Assembly (NCBI RefSeq): GCF_019090095.1
Contig: NZ_JAGQFP010000001.1
Coordinates: 1,957,001 to 2,021,000 of the forward strand
Reading direction: 5' to 3'
DNA: 64,000 nt
From: Stutzerimonas stutzeri
Lineage (GTDB): Bacteria > Pseudomonadota > Gammaproteobacteria > Pseudomonadales > Pseudomonadaceae
The position numbers and the translations under genes are program-made. Below are positions 60,109-64,000 of the stretch, piece by piece (positions within the stretch are counted from its first letter, which is position 1; each line of letters opens with the position of its first letter). The notes under the pieces are model-generated. The model searched no databases. It had not been told where the DNA came from and worked only from the letters and a program-made list of their open reading frames with translations.

Positions 60109-61078
60109 CGCGATCGCCAATCCGGTCCAGTTCACCCAGGGCCAGGAAGCGCTGCGGGTCGACGAAGCGCCCCTTGTGCAACACCTCAAAATGAAGATGC
60201 GGGCCGGTCGAGCGCCCGGTCGAACCCACCGCACCGATCCGCTGCTCGGGGGTTACGACCTCACCGGCCCGCACATCGATTCGGGAGAGGTGGGCGTAGC
60301 GGGTCCTCAGCCCGTTGCCGTGGTCGAGCACGACCAACTGGCCATAGCCACCGCGGGTACCGGCGAAGCGAACCCGTCCACCGGCCGCGGCTCGAACCTC
60401 GGAACCGGTACGCAGCGAAAAATCGACGCCGGAATGGAAGGCCGCCTGCTTTCGGAAGGGATCGATGCGATTACCGAACACCGAGCCGAGACGCGCTTCG
60501 CCGACCGGGCGCCGCGACGGTATCGCCATCAGGGCCGCATTGCGTTCGGCGACACGCTGCAACAGGCCGTCCAGCACCATCCGCAGGCAGCTTGCGGACG
60601 CCTCACCCAGGGCAAGCTGCTCCAGCGGCAGGCCATCATCCTGCAACGGCCCTCCCTTGAGGCAGCCACGCGGCGGCAGCAGGGGCCCGCCCTGACCGGC
60701 GCCATCCTCCGGGCGCTGCGGTACCAACTCCGGCAACAGGCTTGGATCGAGTGCGGAAAGTTGTGCGTGAAGGACGCGCTGTTCGCCCAGCATCTGCTGC
60801 AGCGCGAGCACGTCGGACTCCAGGGACCGCAGTCGCCCGACCACCTTGCCGACCCGCGCGACCGCAAAGTGCCCCTCGCTGTCTGCGACCGGTTCGTCTA
60901 CATCGGCAGACGCATAGTCCGCAGTGTGTCGGTCCTGCCCAAGCCAGTAGCCGCCGGCGAAGGTGCCGAGGTTCAGAAGCAGGAGCAACGCCAGGCTAGC
61001 GCCGAGGCCAGGTCGCGGATTGACGACGCGGCTGGGCGTACGGGTCAACGAGCGGCTCGAAGATGTGAATAACGGCAT
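60089..61078 (-). CDS. M23-family peptidoglycan endopeptidase
   Basis: 329 residues: a membrane helix (about 26-46), a coiled-coil stretch (about 75-110), a low-similarity linker and a C-terminal LytM domain (about 200-315). The zinc ligands appear in FHSGVDFSL and GPHLHFEV, so it should be active. M23 enzymes beside bactofilins control cell curvature or stalks in other bacteria. It is the first gene of the three-gene module. Confidence 0.92.
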   Translation of the reverse strand: MPLFTSSSRSLTRTPSRVVNPRPGLGASLALLLLLNLGTFAGGYWLGQDRHTADYASADVDEPVADSEGHFAVARVGKVVGRLRSLESDVLALQQMLGEQRVLHAQLSALDPSLLPELVPQRPEDGAGQGGPLLPPRGCLKGGPLQDDGLPLEQLALGEASASCLRMVLDGLLQRVAERNAALMAIPSRRPVGEARLGSVFGNRIDPFRKQAAFHSGVDFSLRTGSEVRAAAGGRVRFAGTRGGYGQLVVLDHGNGLRTRYAHLSRIDVRAGEVVTPEQRIGAVGSTGRSTGPHLHFEVLHKGRFVDPQRFLALGELDRIGDRDVQAED

Positions 61079-61248
61079 TTACGCTCCCCGGAAAACAAGC
61101 GGGCTCGTCATGCAGACCAGCCATTGAACATCCGGGGCAATGTGCAGGATTCACTGTTTTATTTCTGCGGCCTGCTGAACGATTGCGACCACCTCGCCAC
61201 GACCGCGTGTCGGAAAATCGAAGGCGGTCACAACCCATGTAGCGGCGT

Positions 61249-62190
61249 CTAGATCCAGCCCAGCCAACCGAGCACGAACAAGCCGATATTGATGGTGACC
61301 ACCGCCATCAGGGTAGTCAGCACAATGATGATCGCAGCGAGCTGATGGTTGGCATTGGTCGCCCGCGCCATCACGAAACTGGCCGATGCGGTCGGGCAGG
61401 CGAAATAGAGGAACAGGATGCCGAGCTCGGCGCCCCGGAAGCCGAACAGCCAGGCGCCGAGCGTGGCCAATGTCGGCAGCCAGACCATTTTCATCAAACT
61501 CGCCCCCAGCGCGATGCGGCTGCTTTCACGCAGGACCGAAAGCGACAGCGTGCCGCCAATGCAGATAAGCGCCAGCGGCAGAGTCATCTGAGCGAAATAC
61601 TGCCCCGACGTCATCAGCCAGTCCGGCAGCGGTACCTGCCAATAGGCAAAGGGGACGGCGGCCGTCACGCCAATGATCAACGGGTTGCGCGCAATGCTGA
61701 GCAGGATCGCGCTGACGCTGGTACGCCCCTCGGGGTTGTAGATCGCCAGGATCAATGCCGACAGGCTGTTGTAGACGAGTATCACGATGCCAGCCAGCAC
61801 ACCGCCGAGGGACAAGCCATAGTCCCCATAGAGACTGGTGGCGAGCGCCAGACCGACGATGCCATTGTTGCCGCGAAAGGCGCCCTGGACATAAACGCCA
61901 CGGTCCGCATGCGGGCAGCGCCAGAGCGCCCAGGCCCAGGCGAGGAAGAAGGTCGTGATCGTGGCGACGACGTAATAGCTCAGCAATGCCGGCTGAAGCG
62001 CCGCGTCCAGATCGGCCCTGATGATCGACAGGAATAGCAGCGTCGGCATCGTGGCCTTGAATACGAGCGACGAGGCGGTGTGAATGAAGGTCGCGTCTAT
62101 CCAGGCCAACCGCTTGAGGGCGACACCGACGAACAGCATGACGAACACCGGAGCGGTGATGCCCAGGGTCTGGATGGCAACGGAAAGCAT
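61249..62190 (-). CDS. AEC-family transporter (auxin efflux carrier-like)
   Basis: 313 residues with about ten helices and the AEC/MdcF plan (two five-helix halves; GALALATSLYGDYG-like and LALICIGGTLSL segments). Members export malonate, malate or other anions; the substrate here is not predictable. It stands alone, with a 170-bp gap to the M23 gene and a 223-bp gap to roxR with nothing recognised. Confidence 0.85.
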   Translation of the reverse strand: MLSVAIQTLGITAPVFVMLFVGVALKRLAWIDATFIHTASSLVFKATMPTLLFLSIIRADLDAALQPALLSYYVVATITTFFLAWAWALWRCPHADRGVYVQGAFRGNNGIVGLALATSLYGDYGLSLGGVLAGIVILVYNSLSALILAIYNPEGRTSVSAILLSIARNPLIIGVTAAVPFAYWQVPLPDWLMTSGQYFAQMTLPLALICIGGTLSLSVLRESSRIALGASLMKMVWLPTLATLGAWLFGFRGAELGILFLYFACPTASASFVMARATNANHQLAAIIIVLTTLMAVVTINIGLFVLGWLGWI

Positions 62191-62413
62191 GAACGCACTC
62201 GGGAAGCGAAGTCCGCCCTATGTTAACCGCAGATCCGTGGCAGCGGTCTCGACCGCGAAAGGGGCGGCATCGCAGTCGCAGTTCGCGGACAAGACCGCAG
62301 CCGCAAGGGCCGGGCCGACCCTGCAGGATGTACCAACAGCCGGAAGGCCGTGACCTAATGCATTCCGGCGGCCCGATCCTGGCCAGGCCCGCGCAAGCCC
62401 AGCCAGGAACGAC

Positions 62414-62974
62414 TCAACGCCGTACCGGGCGCTTCTGCAGCTTGCGCTGCAAGGTCCGCCGGTGCATGCCCAGCGCGCGCGCCGTGGCGGAAATGTTGCC
62501 GTCGTGCTCGCCGAGAACGCGCTGGATGTGCTCCCACTGCAGGCGGTCCACGGACATTGGATTTTCCGGCACCAGGGTGTCCAGGTCGGCATGCTTGGAC
62601 AGCAACGCGGCGAGGACATCGTCGGCATCGGCAGGCTTGCACAGGTAGTTGCAGGCGCCCCGCTTGATGGCCTCGACGGCGGTAGCGATGCTCGAATAGC
62701 CGGTCAGGATCAGCACCTTCATTTCCGGATCGAGTTCAAGCAACTTGGGCAGCAGAACCAGGCCGGAGTCGCCGTCCATCTTGAGATCCAGCACGGCGTA
62801 GTCAGGCAGCTCCTGCTTGGCCATCTCCAGGCCTTCCTCGGCCGAGCCGGCAATGCTGACGTGCAGACCACGCCGGCTCATGGCGCGCGCCATGACGCGG
62901 GTAAACGTCGGGTCGTCATCTACCAGCAACAGGTGGGGCTGCTCTTCGCCTTCGTGCTGCAACTCTTCGGTCAT
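62414..62974 (-). CDS. roxR: Redox response regulator RoxR (RegA/PrrA family)
   Basis: 186 residues. Receiver domain with DDDP and the phosphoacceptor in AVLDLKMDGDSG (about Asp63), then a Fis-type helix-turn-helix (about 140-180, HDGNISATARALGMHRRTLQ). In P. aeruginosa RoxR activates the cyanide-insensitive oxidase and respiratory genes. It is transcribed with roxS, 33 bp downstream of its stop. Confidence 0.95.
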   Translation of the reverse strand: MTEELQHEGEEQPHLLLVDDDPTFTRVMARAMSRRGLHVSIAGSAEEGLEMAKQELPDYAVLDLKMDGDSGLVLLPKLLELDPEMKVLILTGYSSIATAVEAIKRGACNYLCKPADADDVLAALLSKHADLDTLVPENPMSVDRLQWEHIQRVLGEHDGNISATARALGMHRRTLQRKLQKRPVRR

Positions 62975-63007
62975 GTCTAGATTCCTCGCGTTTGGGTCAC
63001 GTCAGGT

Positions 63008-64000
63008 TCAGGCCCGCATCGAACCATGCGGCAGGCGCAGTTCGGTCAGGGTGCCACCCTCTTCGTGATTGTAAAGCTTCACCGTTCCGCCCGCGCGGGT
63101 CACGCTGGCCTGACTCAAAAACAGCCCAAGGCCGAACCCCTTGCCCTTGGTGGTGATGAAAGGTCTGCCGATCTGTTCGGCGATGGCCAGCGGCACGCCG
63201 GCGCCATGGTCGCGAATGGTCAGTCTGATCCACTGCGCGTCCCAATCCAGGCGGATATCCAGATCGTCAGGATTGGCATCAGTGGCATTGTTCAGCAGGT
63301 TGAGCAGGGATTGGCCGAGGTCGGCCGGCGGCATCAGGCGCGGTGGCGTGCCCTTGCCCAGACACTGGAAGCGATAGGTGGCCTCCGGATGCATCAGGTG
63401 CCAGCGCTGCAGCACCGATTCGACCCACTCGCGCACGGTCTGCTCGACGACCGCCTGACGGCGGTCGGCCTCGGCGGCACGCACCAGCTGACGCAAGCTT
63501 TCCTTGCACAGCTGCACCTGCGATTGCAGCAGCGCCAAGTCATCGTTCAGCTGAGGCTCCGGATGCTCCTGGCGCAGCTCCTTGAGCAGCACGCTCATCG
63601 TGGCCAACGGGGTGCCCAGCTCATGCGCGGCGCCCGCCGCCTGGGTCGCCACGGCCAGCAGCTGCTGATCCCGCATGCTTTCTTCCCGTCGCTGGGCCTG
63701 GAGCTGCTCCTGACGTCGTAACTGCTCGGCCATGCGCGCCACGAAGAAGGTGATCAGGGCGGCGGCCAGGGCGAAGCTCAACCACATCCCGTAGACCAGC
63801 AAGGTGGTGCGATCGACCGGCGGCACGATCACCGGGTCGTACCACACCAGCATCAGGGTGTAGCCGGCCAACGCAAGTCCGGACAACACGACCGAATACA
63901 GCCAGGGCAGCGTCGCCGCGGCGATAGTCAACGGCACCAGATAATAGGAAACGAAGGGGTTGGTCGAGCCGCCCGAGTAATAAAGCAACGCGCTGTGGAT
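63008..64000 (-). CDS. roxS: Redox sensor histidine kinase RoxS (RegB/PrrB family), 5' end missing
   Basis: The visible 330 or so residues run off the right edge without an ATG; the frame stays open through codons reading IHSALLYYSGG. The quinone-sensing motif GGSTNPFVSYYLVP is near the edge. It is followed by further helices, the H-box AAHELGTPLATM, the redox cysteine region QLCKESLRQL, and N and G boxes (NLLNNATDANP, DHGAGVP). It senses the respiratory quinone state and phosphorylates RoxR. The N-terminal helices lie outside the window. Confidence 0.94.
   Translation of the reverse strand: MHSALLYYSGGSTNPFVSYYLVPLTIAAATLPWLYSVVLSGLALAGYTLMLVWYDPVIVPPVDRTTLLVYGMWLSFALAAALITFFVARMAEQLRRQEQLQAQRREESMRDQQLLAVATQAAGAAHELGTPLATMSVLLKELRQEHPEPQLNDDLALLQSQVQLCKESLRQLVRAAEADRRQAVVEQTVREWVESVLQRWHLMHPEATYRFQCLGKGTPPRLMPPADLGQSLLNLLNNATDANPDDLDIRLDWDAQWIRLTIRDHGAGVPLAIAEQIGRPFITTKGKGFGLGLFLSQASVTRAGGTVKLYNHEEGGTLTELRLPHGSMRA

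Overview
The window is a GC-rich chromosomal segment of a gammaproteobacterium of the Pseudomonas/Stutzerimonas type. The evidence is core proteins and gene order of that family: sspAB-petABC-rpsI-rplM, cysD-cysNC, algW, hisC/hisD/hisG-murA, the Mla operon, kdsD-kdsC-lptCAB-rpoN-hpf-ptsN-rapZ-npr, pmbA/tldD, rng-maf-mreDCB, gatCAB and a RoxSR two-component pair. The genus is an inference from synteny and protein similarity; no rRNA gene or other marker is present.

Layout. Positions 1-4600 carry, on the minus strand, rplM-rpsI, the cytochrome bc1 complex (petABC) and stringent starvation proteins, separated by clear terminators. Positions 4889-6720 hold an aldo/keto reductase and an ECF-type permease. 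Positions 6752-12175 (minus) hold the type IV pilus assembly genes pilB-pilC-pilD with coaE and yacG. A 17-copy, roughly 39-bp GC-rich tandem array lies between pilD and coaE. Divergent from pilB, behind a good sigma-54 promoter, is a 61-codon short pilin gene in place of the usual ~140-codon pilA. It is followed by a small secreted cysteine-rich protein, a strong terminator, and a three-gene ABC-2 transporter operon (permease, 278-aa protein, ATPase). This resembles the split-pilin (PilA-N/PilA-C) and pilus-linked ABC arrangements known from Geobacter and Myxococcus, and it is the most interesting region here.

Positions 16172-18074 are a REP/BIME island of ten repeat units around a REP-associated tyrosine transposase (RAYT). 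Positions 18151-28369 contain sulfate activation (cysD, cysNC), a Nif3-like protein, the periplasmic stress protease algW, and a murA-hisG-hisD-hisC run. Positions 28460-31986 contain a PsiE-like membrane protein and mlaBCDEF. Positions 32248-39366 (plus) contain KDO synthesis, LPS export, sigma-54 and the nitrogen PTS. Sigma-54 from rpoN is what the pilin promoter needs.

Positions 39439-52950 (mostly minus) hold pmbA, tldD, a nitrilase-family hydrolase, the giant AsmA-like yhdP, RNase G, Maf and the MreBCD rod-shape genes. Positions 53265-59257 (plus) hold the GatCAB amidotransferase, a small RlpA-like lipoprotein and two tandem paralogous Ca2+/Na+ antiporters. The right end (59318-64000, minus) holds a bactofilin, a small membrane coiled-coil protein and an M23 endopeptidase (a likely cell-wall-shaping module), then an AEC-family transporter and roxR/roxS, the last cut by the window edge. 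No tRNA, rRNA or CRISPR array was found.
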